DNA of 64,000 nucleotides from positions 248,001 through 312,000 of the forward strand of contig CAXXXO010000001.1 in assembly GCA_963674625.2 (NCBI GenBank). The letters run 5' to 3'. Shown piece after piece: positions 40,631 through 48,928 of this stretch. The stretch's first letter is position 1. Each line of letters begins with the position of its first letter. Both the position numbers and the translations under genes were made by a program. Below the pieces are notes generated by a model. It was not told the origin of the DNA, did not search any database, and was given only the letters and a program-made list of their open reading frames with translations. This stretch comes from JALHFZ01 sp963674625 (GTDB lineage: Bacteria; Synergistota; Synergistia; Synergistales; Aminobacteriaceae).

Positions 40631-41673
40631 GAAGAGAATGGCTCACCGCCCAGAAGCGCTTTGCGATGAAAGTCCACGCAGGGCTGATTCTGCTCGCCCT
40701 TGCCCTTGCTCTTCTCTGGTATTTTTCGGGACCTCCGCCCCTGACGAAAGAGGAACTCTTCCTCTGGGAAAAGGTCCGGACGGCCCAGGAAGCCCTCTTC
40801 TCCGAACGGGCCGCCCGGGGAGCGGAGGCTCCGCGGGCGGTCGACCCCTGGCGGACCGGGTTTCCCGGGGTGGAGTGGAGCGGCATCACAACGACTCTCG
40901 GGCCCCTCGAGGCCAAGAGAACCGCCGCCGACCCCCTCTGGAGCGTCCATGCCCTGAGGACCTTCCGCCGCCTCGGCCTGAAGTCCGGAGATCGGGTGGC
41001 TGTCTTCTCGTCATCCTCCTTCCCCGGACTGGTCTTCTCACTGCTCTCCGCGGCGGAGAGCATGAAGCTGTCCGTTCTCTGGGTCCATTCCCTCGGATCC
41101 TCCACCTGGGGGGCGAACGTTCCCGAATTTCCCTGGCCCCGGATTGCCATGACCCTTCGGGAAAAAGGATTTCTCTCGATGAAAGCCGACTGGTACACCC
41201 TCGGCGGAGGAGGGGAGATGGGACGGGACATGCCCCCGGAAAGCCGCTCTCTTCTCCGGGAAGCTGCCGCCCGGGAAGGAGTTCACCTTCTCGAGGGAAA
41301 CTCCCTCTCCGAGATCATCGAGAAGAAGACGGCCCTTCTGCGGAGCTTCTCCCCCCGCCTCGTGATCACCGTGGGGGGATCGGCGGCGACCTTCGGGTCC
41401 GGCGAGGAGGAGTTCCCATCGGGGGGGTACTATGTCCCCTCGGAAGGGGGAAATTACCCCGGAACGGGGGTCTTTCAAAATTCCCTGAAGCAGGGCATTC
41501 CGGTGCTCCATTTCCTGAACCTCCGCTCCCTTGCCGGAAAGGCGGGAATTCCTTATGACGGGCGTCCCCTTCCCCGCTTTTTCTCAGGGGGAGGAACGGC
41601 CCTGTCGGGCCTCGGCCTTCTTCTTTTTCTGGCTTTCCTTTTTTTCTTTCCAAGGTGGAAAAAACAGGCATGA
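40627..41673 (+). CDS. Poly-gamma-glutamate system protein
   Basis: This 348-residue protein has an N-terminal membrane helix (HAGLILLALALALLWYF), a large soluble domain, and a C-terminal helix (ALSGLGLLLFLAFLFFF). It resembles the family annotated as poly-gamma-glutamate system protein, found beside pgsB/pgsC in Gram-negative-type loci without classical pgsA. Conserved-looking segments are LGPLEAKRTAADPLWS, VAVFSSSSFPGLVFSLLSA, VITVGGSAATFGSG and GVFQNSLKQGIPVLHFLNLRSLA. It overlaps pgsC and the kinase gene by ATGA on both sides. Its molecular role is not established; it probably stands in for PgsA. Confidence 0.78.
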   Translation: MRREWLTAQKRFAMKVHAGLILLALALALLWYFSGPPPLTKEELFLWEKVRTAQEALFSERAARGAEAPRAVDPWRTGFPGVEWSGITTTLGPLEAKRTAADPLWSVHALRTFRRLGLKSGDRVAVFSSSSFPGLVFSLLSAAESMKLSVLWVHSLGSSTWGANVPEFPWPRIAMTLREKGFLSMKADWYTLGGGGEMGRDMPPESRSLLREAAAREGVHLLEGNSLSEIIEKKTALLRSFSPRLVITVGGSAATFGSGEEEFPSGGYYVPSEGGNYPGTGVFQNSLKQGIPVLHFLNLRSLAGKAGIPYDGRPLPRFFSGGGTALSGLGLLLFLAFLFFFPRWKKQA

Positions 41674-43019
41674 AAAAGGGCATGGCGGCAAAGCACATAG
41701 CTGCAGGGTCTCTCTTTCTCCTCCTCTGGGTCGCCTCCCAGCGCATCTCCGCCTTCCCAGTCCTCTCGGCCATAGGCAGCGTGGCCGACTCCCTGGACAG
41801 CGGCGACCTTCTTGCTGCCGCGTCATTCGTGGCTGTGCTGAACGGCGTGCGGGCCATCGCCCTCTACCTCGGCTGGTTCCTTCTCGGCAGCGGCATCTCT
41901 TCGCTGAAAAGCTCCCTTTCCCCCCTTTCGTGGATTATCCCGGTCACGGCCATACCTTTGACCTATTTTCTCCTGCCTGCCCTCGGAGAGGGGCTTCAGC
42001 TTCATTTCGGCATTCCGGCCGTCCTCAGCGTCACCACAGTGCTCGTCCTGCGGTACCTCACCCGGGAGATCTCCGACTGGGGGTACAAATCCATTGCCCT
42101 CGCTCTCTTCGTCTTTTCCTTCCAATGGCTTGATGTTCTGCCCTTTCTCACCCCCTACGGGGCAGGATGGGGCGAACTCTCCCTCTCGGTGAAGACGGCG
42201 GCGGCCCTGCTGGGCAAGACGGCCTTTCTCAACCGGGCGGGAGGGGCCGTCTTCGGGGGGCTCTTTCTCTCGGGCGTGCTGACCACGGAGCTCCTGGTGA
42301 GCTACGGGGCGCGGCTGGCGAGCCTCGCCCTTCTGCGGGACCGGGAGCAGAAGATGGCATCCCTGCGGGAGAAAAATCTCAGCGCCCGGATCATCCTCGA
42401 GATGCAGCAGCTCGTTCACGATCTGAAGCGCCCCCTCACCACAATCCTCGGCCTCGCGGACGTCATCGTCTCGGGCAGAGGAGGGGAGGGGGTCGAAAAG
42501 TACGGGACGGTCATCGCCGAGGCGGGGCGCTCCATGGAGGAGATGATCTCGGAAATCCTCCACGGAGATTTCCGCCGCCCCATATCCCTTGGGGACCTTC
42601 TCGAGTACGTCTTCACCCAGATCAGCCCCTATCCGTGGAGGGAGACGGTAAATCTGCGGGCGGAAAAATCCGCCCTCGCCGAGAAGGTGACGGTAAACGT
42701 GGTGCGCCTCTCCCGGGCTGTGGTCAATCTTCTCGACAACGCCCACCGGGCGAACCTCCAGGCCGGAGGAGATACCATCGAGATCATCCTTACCCTGTCG
42801 GAGAGCTGGGCGAAGATCACCGTGGCCGACCGGGGACCGGGATTTCCCTCTCCCGAAAAGGGAAGTTCCGGGTGGAACTCTACCGGACTGGGCCTCCAAT
42901 ACGTTACAATGGTAGCGGAAAATCACGGCGGCCGGTTTGTCCCCACGGCAGCGCCGGAGGGCGGAGCCGAGGCGTCGATTCTGCTTCCGAGACGCCCTGA
43001 AAAAAAGGAGAATTGCTGA
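41670..43019 (+). CDS. Membrane sensor histidine kinase
   Basis: The 449-residue protein has about six N-terminal membrane helices (to about residue 215), a coiled linker, a dimerisation helix with the phospho-accepting His250 (LVHDLKRPLTTILGLADVI), and an HATPase domain with NLLDNAHRAN (N box), VADRGPGF (G1) and NSTGLGLQYV (G2). ATG 41670 overlaps the upstream stop (ATGA) and has AAGGTGG before it. The response regulator gene overlaps its stop (TGATG). The membrane sensor lacks a recognisable extracellular domain and may sense envelope or transport status of the polymer system (inference). Confidence 0.88.
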   Translation: MKKGMAAKHIAAGSLFLLLWVASQRISAFPVLSAIGSVADSLDSGDLLAAASFVAVLNGVRAIALYLGWFLLGSGISSLKSSLSPLSWIIPVTAIPLTYFLLPALGEGLQLHFGIPAVLSVTTVLVLRYLTREISDWGYKSIALALFVFSFQWLDVLPFLTPYGAGWGELSLSVKTAAALLGKTAFLNRAGGAVFGGLFLSGVLTTELLVSYGARLASLALLRDREQKMASLREKNLSARIILEMQQLVHDLKRPLTTILGLADVIVSGRGGEGVEKYGTVIAEAGRSMEEMISEILHGDFRRPISLGDLLEYVFTQISPYPWRETVNLRAEKSALAEKVTVNVVRLSRAVVNLLDNAHRANLQAGGDTIEIILTLSESWAKITVADRGPGFPSPEKGSSGWNSTGLGLQYVTMVAENHGGRFVPTAAPEGGAEASILLPRRPEKKENC

Positions 43020-43672
43020 TGGCCCTGCATATCGGCGCGATCGACGACGACAAGACCATTCTCTACACTCTCGAGGCCATGGCTTCCACCGAAGGCTGGC
43101 GGATGCTCACCACCAGCGAACCGGAGGAATGCCTCGGATGGATCCGCCTCGACGAGGTGGATATTCTGCTCGTGGACTATCATATGCCCGTGATGAACGG
43201 CCTCCACCTGATCCGAAAGGCCCGGGAGCTCTCGCCGAAGCTCGTGCTCATCGCCCTCACCGTGGAGGACGGAGGAGAGCTGGCTTCACGGCTCATCATG
43301 GCCGGAGCGGACGATTTCATCTCTAAACCCATACGCCTTGCTGATTTTACCGCCAGGATCCGTCTTCACGAGAAGCTCTTCGCCCACCGGGAGCAGCTTC
43401 ACTGGGACGAAAGGCAAAAGGGAGTCAGCAAGGACACCATGCGCAAAGTTCTGGAGAAGCTCAAGGAATTTACTGCCCCCGGTGACTGCGACGATGTGGC
43501 CGAAGCCTGCGGACTTGCCTACGTGACCGCCCACAGGTATCTCGAGTATCTCGCCGACCGGGGTTTGGTCGTCCGGAGCCCGGGAGTTCAGGACGGAAAG
43601 CCCGGAAGGCCAAAAACCTACTATTCCGTTTCCCCCTCTGGGGGAAGAGAAGAGGAGAAATTCAATGGCTGA
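43019..43672 (+). CDS. Response regulator (CitB/DcuR-like)
   Basis: This 217-residue regulator has a receiver domain (acidic pair D10-D11, phospho-acceptor D53 in LLVDYHMPVMNG, K near 103 in FISKPIRL) and a C-terminal helix-turn-helix with DDVAEACGLAYVTAHRYLEYLADRGLV and GRPKTYYSV. The C-terminal type matches CitB/DcuR-like regulators of carboxylate metabolism. It is TGATG-coupled to the kinase gene, and its stop overlaps the LarA-like gene by 8 bases. Targets are not visible. Confidence 0.9.
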   Translation: MALHIGAIDDDKTILYTLEAMASTEGWRMLTTSEPEECLGWIRLDEVDILLVDYHMPVMNGLHLIRKARELSPKLVLIALTVEDGGELASRLIMAGADDFISKPIRLADFTARIRLHEKLFAHREQLHWDERQKGVSKDTMRKVLEKLKEFTAPGDCDDVAEACGLAYVTAHRYLEYLADRGLVVRSPGVQDGKPGRPKTYYSVSPSGGREEEKFNG

Positions 43673-44924
43673 AAAAAAACTGCTCATCCCATGGGGAAGA
43701 GAGACTATCTCATGGAGCGCCCCGGAGAGCACGGTTATTCCCGTACCGAGAGGCAGCCGCCCCGACCGGGGAACCCCCGGGGACGCCCTCGCTCATCCTG
43801 TGGGCTCGCCTCCCCTGAGAGAACGCGCCCGGGGAGCGAAGAAGGCCGCCATCGTCCTCCCCGATGCCACGAGGCTGTGGCAGAACGTCCCCCTCATGGC
43901 CGGCGCCCTGCGGCAGGAGATTGCCGGGGCCGGAGTCCCCGAGGTCACCTGGCTTGTAGGTGCTGGGCTTCACCGGGCACCCACGGAAGAGGAAATCGCC
44001 CTCCTCGCGGGAGACGCCCTTCTGCCCGGAGACCGGATCTTCTGGGCCGACCCCCGGAAGGTGCGGAACACAGGGCTTGTCACTTCGAGGGGCACTCCCG
44101 TGGCGATCGCCCCGGAGGCCCTTGACGCCGACCTCCTCGTCCTCGCCGGCGGGATCGTCTATCACGACCTCGCGGGGTTCAGCGGAGGAAGAAAGGGCAT
44201 TCTTCCCGCCATCAGCGGGAGGGAATCGGTGCAGAACAATCATCGTCTCTCCATCGAGAAGGGGCTGGAAGGGCTCGAGGTCAACGCGGGCAGGCTGGAG
44301 GGAAACGGCACGGCAGAGGACATGGAGGAATACCGCGCCCTAGTGGAAACTCTTGTTCCCCTCTTTCTGCTGAACGTCGTCCCCGACGACGGGGGCAGGC
44401 CGTGGTGCTACACCGCCGGCAGCGCCGGTGAGGCCTGGAGAAAAGGCGTCGATTTCGCCCGGGCCCTCCAGACACTCTACATCCCCGAAAGGGCCGCCCT
44501 CGTGGTGGTCTCGAGCGGGGGCCATCCCTACGACATCGACCTCTACCAGGCCACGAAGAGCGTCACCGCCACCCTAGGCGCCCTGCTTCCCGGCGGAGGG
44601 CTTCTCCTCTGCGCAGGCCTCGATGACGGCATGGGGCCGGGCAGCTTCGCCAGGGATTTCCCCCTCTCCCTCAAAGACCAGGGAGCTCTTCTGAAGCAGC
44701 TCGGAGAGGACTTCACCATCCCCGGGTTCATCGCACTCAAGGTGCCCCACGATCTCAGGGGACATCCGTCGGCCCTTGTGACCCCGCGGCATGGGATCCC
44801 CTTTCCGGGGAAAACCTTCAGTTCCTTCTCCGAGGGGCTGGAATGGATTCTTCCCAGGGTACCGGAGGGACCGGTGGTTTTTGTCGGATCAGGGAACTGC
44901 GTCTTCCTGAAAGCAGATGCCTGA
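43665..44924 (+). CDS. LarA-like (nickel-pincer cofactor) racemase/epimerase family
   Basis: The 419-residue protein matches LarA. Counting from the start, H103 (GLHRAPT), H167 (GGIVYHDLAGFSGGRKGIL), K177 (same segment) and H193 (VQNNHRLSIEKG) fall at the spacing of Lactiplantibacillus LarA H108, H174, K184 and H200, the cofactor-binding residues. GGHPYDIDLYQATKSV is also typical. The family racemises or epimerises 2-hydroxy acids with a nickel-pincer nucleotide. larB, larC and larE are not in the window. Translational coupling to a two-component system at the end of the pgs operon is unusual. Substrate unknown. Confidence 0.83.
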   Translation: MAEKKLLIPWGRETISWSAPESTVIPVPRGSRPDRGTPGDALAHPVGSPPLRERARGAKKAAIVLPDATRLWQNVPLMAGALRQEIAGAGVPEVTWLVGAGLHRAPTEEEIALLAGDALLPGDRIFWADPRKVRNTGLVTSRGTPVAIAPEALDADLLVLAGGIVYHDLAGFSGGRKGILPAISGRESVQNNHRLSIEKGLEGLEVNAGRLEGNGTAEDMEEYRALVETLVPLFLLNVVPDDGGRPWCYTAGSAGEAWRKGVDFARALQTLYIPERAALVVVSSGGHPYDIDLYQATKSVTATLGALLPGGGLLLCAGLDDGMGPGSFARDFPLSLKDQGALLKQLGEDFTIPGFIALKVPHDLRGHPSALVTPRHGIPFPGKTFSSFSEGLEWILPRVPEGPVVFVGSGNCVFLKADA

Positions 44925-44928
44925 ACGC

Positions 44929-44969
44929 AAAAAACCCCTCCGCCCTTTTCCGGGGCGGAGGGGTTTTTT
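44929..44969. terminator. Bidirectional terminator after the pgs operon
   Basis: AAAAAACCCCTCCGCCC at 44929-44945 and its complement at 44953-44969 form a 17-bp stem that gives a T-run on both strands. It ends the LarA-like gene (plus) and the amino-acid binding-protein gene (minus). Confidence 0.92.
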
Positions 44970-44987
44970 GCAACAGGGGATGCCGGT

Positions 44988-45731
44988 CTACTTGAACCAG
45001 AGATCCTTCATCTTCTGAAGCTCGCCGCTCTTGTCCATCTCGGCGAGGGCGCCGTTCACCTTTTCCTGAAGCTCCTTGTCGCCCAGGTTCATCGCAAGGG
45101 CTTTTCCCGAACCGGTGATCTCCTGGTCGAAGGCTATCTTGATCTTTCCCTTGAAGTCCTTGTGCTCAACGTAGCTCTTGGCCACGGGGATATCCATTAG
45201 GGTGGCGTCCACACGGCCGAGGATGACTTCCCGGACGCAGTCGTCGAATTTCTGGAAGGATTTCACGGTGACGCCCTCCAGAGTATTGGAGTAGGTCTCC
45301 TGCACCGTTCCGAGCTGCACGGCCACGGTCTTTCCCTTCATGTCGGCGACTGTCTTCAGGGAGTTGTTGTCCGCCGCGACGAGAAAGGCGCTCATGGAAA
45401 CTTCGTAGTTCATGGAGAAGGCGACCTTCTTCGCCCGTTCCTCCGTGGCGCTCATGCCGGCCGCGACGATGTCGATCTTCCTGGCCAGCAGGGAGGGGAT
45501 GAGGCTGTCGAAAGGCATATCCACCCATTCGATGGTCATGCCGGTCTTTGCCGCGATGGCCTCCATGAGGTCGATGTCGAAGCCCTTCAGGTTGTTCTTT
45601 TCATCCCGGAATTCATAGGGAGGGTAGGTGCTTTCCGTGCCGACCTTAAAAACCTTCGGAGCGGCGGCGACGGCAAAGGCGGCGGAACTGAAAAGGACGA
45701 GAGCGAGCAGCGCGAGAATGCATTTCTTCAT
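44988..45731 (-). CDS. Amino-acid ABC transporter substrate-binding protein (SBP_bac_3)
   Basis: This 247-residue exported protein has a signal peptide to about residue 22 (LALLALVLFSSAAFAVAA), then FKVGTESTYPPYEFRDEKNNLKGFDIDLMEAIAAKTGM and VDMPFDSLIPSLLARKIDIVAAGMSATEERAKKVAFS, the polar amino-acid binding signature. No ABC permease or ATPase gene adjoins, so it is an orphan here. Its promoter is back to back with that of the T-box-regulated lysA, but nothing in the sequence proves a lysine ligand. Confidence 0.9.
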   Translation of the reverse strand: MKKCILALLALVLFSSAAFAVAAAPKVFKVGTESTYPPYEFRDEKNNLKGFDIDLMEAIAAKTGMTIEWVDMPFDSLIPSLLARKIDIVAAGMSATEERAKKVAFSMNYEVSMSAFLVAADNNSLKTVADMKGKTVAVQLGTVQETYSNTLEGVTVKSFQKFDDCVREVILGRVDATLMDIPVAKSYVEHKDFKGKIKIAFDQEITGSGKALAMNLGDKELQEKVNGALAEMDKSGELQKMKDLWFK

Positions 45732-45752
45732 GATTTTTTCCTCCTTGATGGA

Positions 45753-45831
45753 TGAACATATGTTCAGAACACGCGAGTGGAATGCATTGCGTTATAGAAA
45801 TGAGAATACATCACCCCGCTTGCCCTGTCAA
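45753..45831 (-). promoter_or_regulatory. Promoter and palindrome for the orphan binding protein
   Basis: On the minus strand TTGACA (45826-45831) and TATTCT (45803-45808) are 17 apart. About 30 bases past the expected start site lies a perfect 14-bp palindrome, TGAACATATGTTCA (45753-45766), placed like a repressor site between promoter and ribosome site (AGGAGG). Confidence 0.65.
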
Positions 45832-45886
45832 GAAGTTTCTTCCTCAAAAAGCGAAGGTGTTTTTTATCCGGACTTGCCTTTTCCAG

Positions 45887-45915
45887 TTGACGTTCTCCCC
45901 CTCACTGGATATAAT
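45887..45915 (+). promoter_or_regulatory. Promoter of the lysA T-box transcript
   Basis: TTGACG at 45887-45892 and TATAAT at 45910-45915 are exactly 17 apart, placing the transcript start near 45922, just before stem I of the T-box leader. Confidence 0.8.
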
Positions 45916-45921
45916 GTGCGA

Positions 45922-46190
45922 AACTGTAAGAACGTACAGGCGATGATGCAGAGTGCCCCCGTCCATTAACTGCCGACAGAGAGGAAAGTTCGAGGGCTGA
46001 AAGGCTTTCCCGGCAGGGATTACAGGGCGCGAAAGACTGCGGAGCCGAAGCCGAAACGGCCCGTCGGGCCGGCAGTACGCTTCCGGGCGCTCCCGTCACA
46101 GGGCGTAAGAGCGGGGCGCATTATGCGTCCAAGCAGGGTGGTACCGCGAGTGTATTGGCTCGTCCCTTCATCGGGATGGGCCATTTTTTT
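45922..46190 (+). promoter_or_regulatory. T-box riboswitch, probably lysine-specific
   Basis: The leader ends with the T-box motif AGGGTGGTACCGCG at 46135-46148 and an intrinsic terminator (TGGCTCGTCCC at 46156-46166, GGGATGGGCCA at 46173-46183, then seven T). At the base of stem I, GCAG (45948-45951) pairs CTGC (46037-46040) and GCCC (45955-45958) pairs GGGC (46025-46028). This leaves an internal loop AGT / GCGAAAGA. The triplet AAG at 46033-46035, followed by A, fits a lysine specifier, consistent with lysA downstream. Uncharged tRNA would favour antitermination. The full fold was not computed. Confidence 0.88.
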
Positions 46191-46230
46191 ATTTGCCCAA
46201 AGTGCGGAAGACGGAAGAGGTGCGGTCATC

Positions 46231-47541
46231 ATGACGGGAAGAATAGAGAATATCAAGGGGCATTTTCATTTCGGCGGATGGGACACGGCGGAACTGGCGG
46301 ATCTTTTCGGGACGCCTCTCTACGTTCTGTCGGAGGATATCCTCCGAGAACGGTGCCGGGCGGTGCGGGAAGATTTTCTCGACCGCTGGGAAAGTACAGC
46401 GGCGGTTTACGCCGGGAAAGCCTTTCTTCCCCTTGCCATGGCCCGGATCATCCAGTCGGAGGGTCTGGGACTCGACCTTGTCTCCGGAGGGGAACTCTAT
46501 ACGGCCCGGATGGCCGGCTTCCCCCTCTCCCGGACGATTCTTCACGGGAACAGCAAAACCCGGGAGGAACTTGAAGCCGCCCTTGACGGCGGAGTGGGGC
46601 GAATAGTTGTGGACAGCCTTTCCGAGCTTGAAACCCTCGAAAAAATTGCGGAGGAGAAAGACAAACGGCAATCCATCCTTCTTCGGGTCTCTCCCGGGGT
46701 GGACGCCCATACCCATAAATATATTCTCACCGGGCATACGGGGTCGAAGTTCGGCTTTCCTCTTCTGGGGAACTCCCTGAGAGAGGCGGTCGTCCGGGCG
46801 ATGAGGTCCGAGCGGATTATCCTGAGGGGATTTCATTTTCACATCGGCTCCCAGATTTTTGAGAATACGTCCCACGTGCGGGCAGTGGAGATCGTTGTCA
46901 GCACCATGGCCGCTTTCCGCAGGGACCTCGGGCTGGTCACGGATGAGCTGAACATGGGGGGCGGCTTCGGAGTGGACTTCGACCCCGAGGGACGGACTCC
47001 GTCCGTCCGCTCTTTCACGGACCCCATGATGGAGGCCCTCGAGGAGGGATGCCGGAGAGAAGGACTTCCCCGCCCCCGGGTGGTCATCGAGCCGGGACGA
47101 TGGATCGTCTCGGAGGCCGGCATCACCCTCTACCGGGTACAGTCCCTGAAGACCATCGACGGCATGGTGACCTACGCGGGCGTGGACGGCGGCATGACGG
47201 ACAACCCCCGCCCGGCTCTCTACGGGGCGAAATACTGGGGGGTGGCCGCGGAGAAGCTGGACCAGGAGGCGACGGAGACGGTCACCGTGGCGGGAAAGTG
47301 CTGCGAGTCGGGGGACATCCTCATCGAAGGGCTGAAGGTTCCCCCCCTCTCGGTGGGTGATCTTCTCGCCGTTCTGAATACCGGAGCCTATACCTTTTCC
47401 ATGGCAAGCAATTACAACCGTACGCCCCGCCCGGGAGTGGTGCTCGTGAGCCCTGGAAGGGCCGACGTGATCGTGGAGCGCCAGACCTTTGAGGACCTGG
47501 TGCGGGGAGAAAAAATACCGGATCATCTGAAATTGAACTGA
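46231..47541 (+). CDS. lysA: Diaminopimelate decarboxylase
   Basis: The 436-residue PLP enzyme makes lysine from meso-diaminopimelate. The Schiff-base lysine is K63 in VYAGKAFLPLAMARI. HTHKYILTGHTGSKFG, FHFHIGSQI, NMGGGFGVDF, EPGRWIVSEAG and the substrate motif GKCCESGDIL follow. ATG 46231 is preceded by GAAGAGGTG and starts the conserved N-terminus; in-frame codons further upstream fall within the T-box terminator. The gene is controlled by the T-box at 45922-46190. Confidence 0.95.
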   Translation: MTGRIENIKGHFHFGGWDTAELADLFGTPLYVLSEDILRERCRAVREDFLDRWESTAAVYAGKAFLPLAMARIIQSEGLGLDLVSGGELYTARMAGFPLSRTILHGNSKTREELEAALDGGVGRIVVDSLSELETLEKIAEEKDKRQSILLRVSPGVDAHTHKYILTGHTGSKFGFPLLGNSLREAVVRAMRSERIILRGFHFHIGSQIFENTSHVRAVEIVVSTMAAFRRDLGLVTDELNMGGGFGVDFDPEGRTPSVRSFTDPMMEALEEGCRREGLPRPRVVIEPGRWIVSEAGITLYRVQSLKTIDGMVTYAGVDGGMTDNPRPALYGAKYWGVAAEKLDQEATETVTVAGKCCESGDILIEGLKVPPLSVGDLLAVLNTGAYTFSMASNYNRTPRPGVVLVSPGRADVIVERQTFEDLVRGEKIPDHLKLN

Positions 47542-47668
47542 TATTTTTCTTCAGAGGAGGTGAACGCCCCGGAGAAGAGACCGGCGGGGAAGTGGGCGGC
47601 GTCAGTCTGTGCAGCCTGACGAAAAGACGAAGAAGAGAAACGCCATTTGAAGGAGGCAGAGAAGAGAA

Positions 47669-48823
47669 ATGAGAAAGAGTTGTGTGATGCTGGGAGTACT
47701 GATGCTTTTTGTCCTCGGAGGAACGGCCTTTGCCGCCGATCCGATCCGCATCGGCCATACTGTGTCCCTCACGGGAGGAGCCTCCATGTGGGGGCAGTCG
47801 GAGGCCAATGCCCTCGACATGCTGGCGAAGAAGATCAACGCCGGCGGCGGAGTGCTCGGCCGTCAGATCGAGTTCGTCAGGTATGACAACCGGAACGACG
47901 CCGTCGAATCGGTGAACGTCGCAAAGCGCCTCGTCTCCGACGGAGTCGTCGCCGTCATCGGCCCGGCCCAGAGCGGAAACTCCATCGCCACAGCCCCCGT
48001 CCTTGAGCGGGCGCAGATCCCCATGGTGGTCACCACCGCAACGAACCCCTACGTCACCATGGACCAGCGGTCGGGTAAAGTCCGTCCCTACGCCTTCCGC
48101 CCCTGCTTCATCGACCCCTTCCAGGGGACCGTGGCCGCCCGCTTCGCAGTGACCGACCTGAAGGCAAAGAAGGGAGCCATCCTGTACGATGTGGGCTCCG
48201 ACTACGGTCAGTGGCTCGCGAAGTACTTCGAGGATGCCTTCACTGAAAAAGGCGGAAAGATTGTCGCGAAGGAGGCCTTCCGCACCGACGAGCTCGATTA
48301 CCGCGCCCAGCTCGGCAAGATGAAAGACCTCGCCCCTGACGTCATTTTCATCCCCACGAGCCAGAAGGAGGCCGCCATGGCCGCCAAGCAGGCCCGGGAC
48401 CTCGGCCTCACGGCGGTCCTGCTCGGCACGGACAACTGGGGAAGCCCCGACCTCATCGAGCTTGGCGGCAGCGCCATCGACGGCGGCTACTTCGTAAACC
48501 TCGCCGACCTCGCCGACCCCGATATTCAGGACTTTGTGGCCGAATACAAGGCAGCTTACGGCGACGAGCCGGTTCTTCCCAACCCGGTCATGGCCCAGGA
48601 TGCCCTTCTGATGATCGTCGAGGCCCTCAAAAAGGCCGGTTCGACCGAGGGCGAAAAGCTCGCTGCAGCCCTGGCGAATCTCAAGGATCTCAAGGTTACG
48701 AGCGGCGTGCTCACCATCAACCCCGAGGATCACAACCCCCTCGACAAGCCTGCGGTTATCCAGCAGGTGGATGTTCCCAACAAGACCTTCAAGTTCGTCA
48801 AGAAGTACGTTTCCGTAGAATAG
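47669..48823 (+). CDS. Branched-chain amino-acid-type ABC binding protein (LivJ-like)
   Basis: The 384-residue periplasmic binding protein has a signal peptide ending GGTAFA, then DPIRIGHTVSLTGGASMWGQSEANALDMLAKKIN, VIGPAQSGNSIATAPVLERAQIPMV and YDVGSDYGQWLAKYFEDAF. This is the type I periplasmic binding fold of LivJ/AmiC-like proteins. It heads a complete livJHMGF-type operon. Ligand specificity in this family is broad (branched-chain amino acids, amides, urea), so it is not assigned. Two hairpins follow before the permease genes. Confidence 0.92.
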   Translation: MRKSCVMLGVLMLFVLGGTAFAADPIRIGHTVSLTGGASMWGQSEANALDMLAKKINAGGGVLGRQIEFVRYDNRNDAVESVNVAKRLVSDGVVAVIGPAQSGNSIATAPVLERAQIPMVVTTATNPYVTMDQRSGKVRPYAFRPCFIDPFQGTVAARFAVTDLKAKKGAILYDVGSDYGQWLAKYFEDAFTEKGGKIVAKEAFRTDELDYRAQLGKMKDLAPDVIFIPTSQKEAAMAAKQARDLGLTAVLLGTDNWGSPDLIELGGSAIDGGYFVNLADLADPDIQDFVAEYKAAYGDEPVLPNPVMAQDALLMIVEALKKAGSTEGEKLAAALANLKDLKVTSGVLTINPEDHNPLDKPAVIQQVDVPNKTFKFVKKYVSVE

Positions 48824-48832
48824 CAAAAAGCC

Positions 48833-48918
48833 TTTCCGGGGGCTCTGAACGCCCCCGGAAAGAGATGGCCGGACCGCATTCAGGGGAGCAGAGGATCCCT
48901 TTCCCCTGAATGCGTTTT
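48833..48918 (+). terminator. Two tandem hairpins between livJ-like and livH
   Basis: The first is a perfect 11-bp stem (TTTCCGGGGGC at 48833-48843 with 48851-48861). The second is a perfect 13-bp stem, CGCATTCAGGGGA at 48875-48887 with 48902-48914, followed by TTTTC. The second has the shape of an intrinsic terminator, so the permease genes probably depend on read-through. Confidence 0.75.
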
Positions 48919-48928
48919 CAAAGGATGG

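Noticed and set aside
46123..46230. In-frame N-terminal extension of lysA
   Set aside because: It would translate the T-box motif and terminator hairpin; ATG 46231 has its own ribosome site and gives the family N-terminus.
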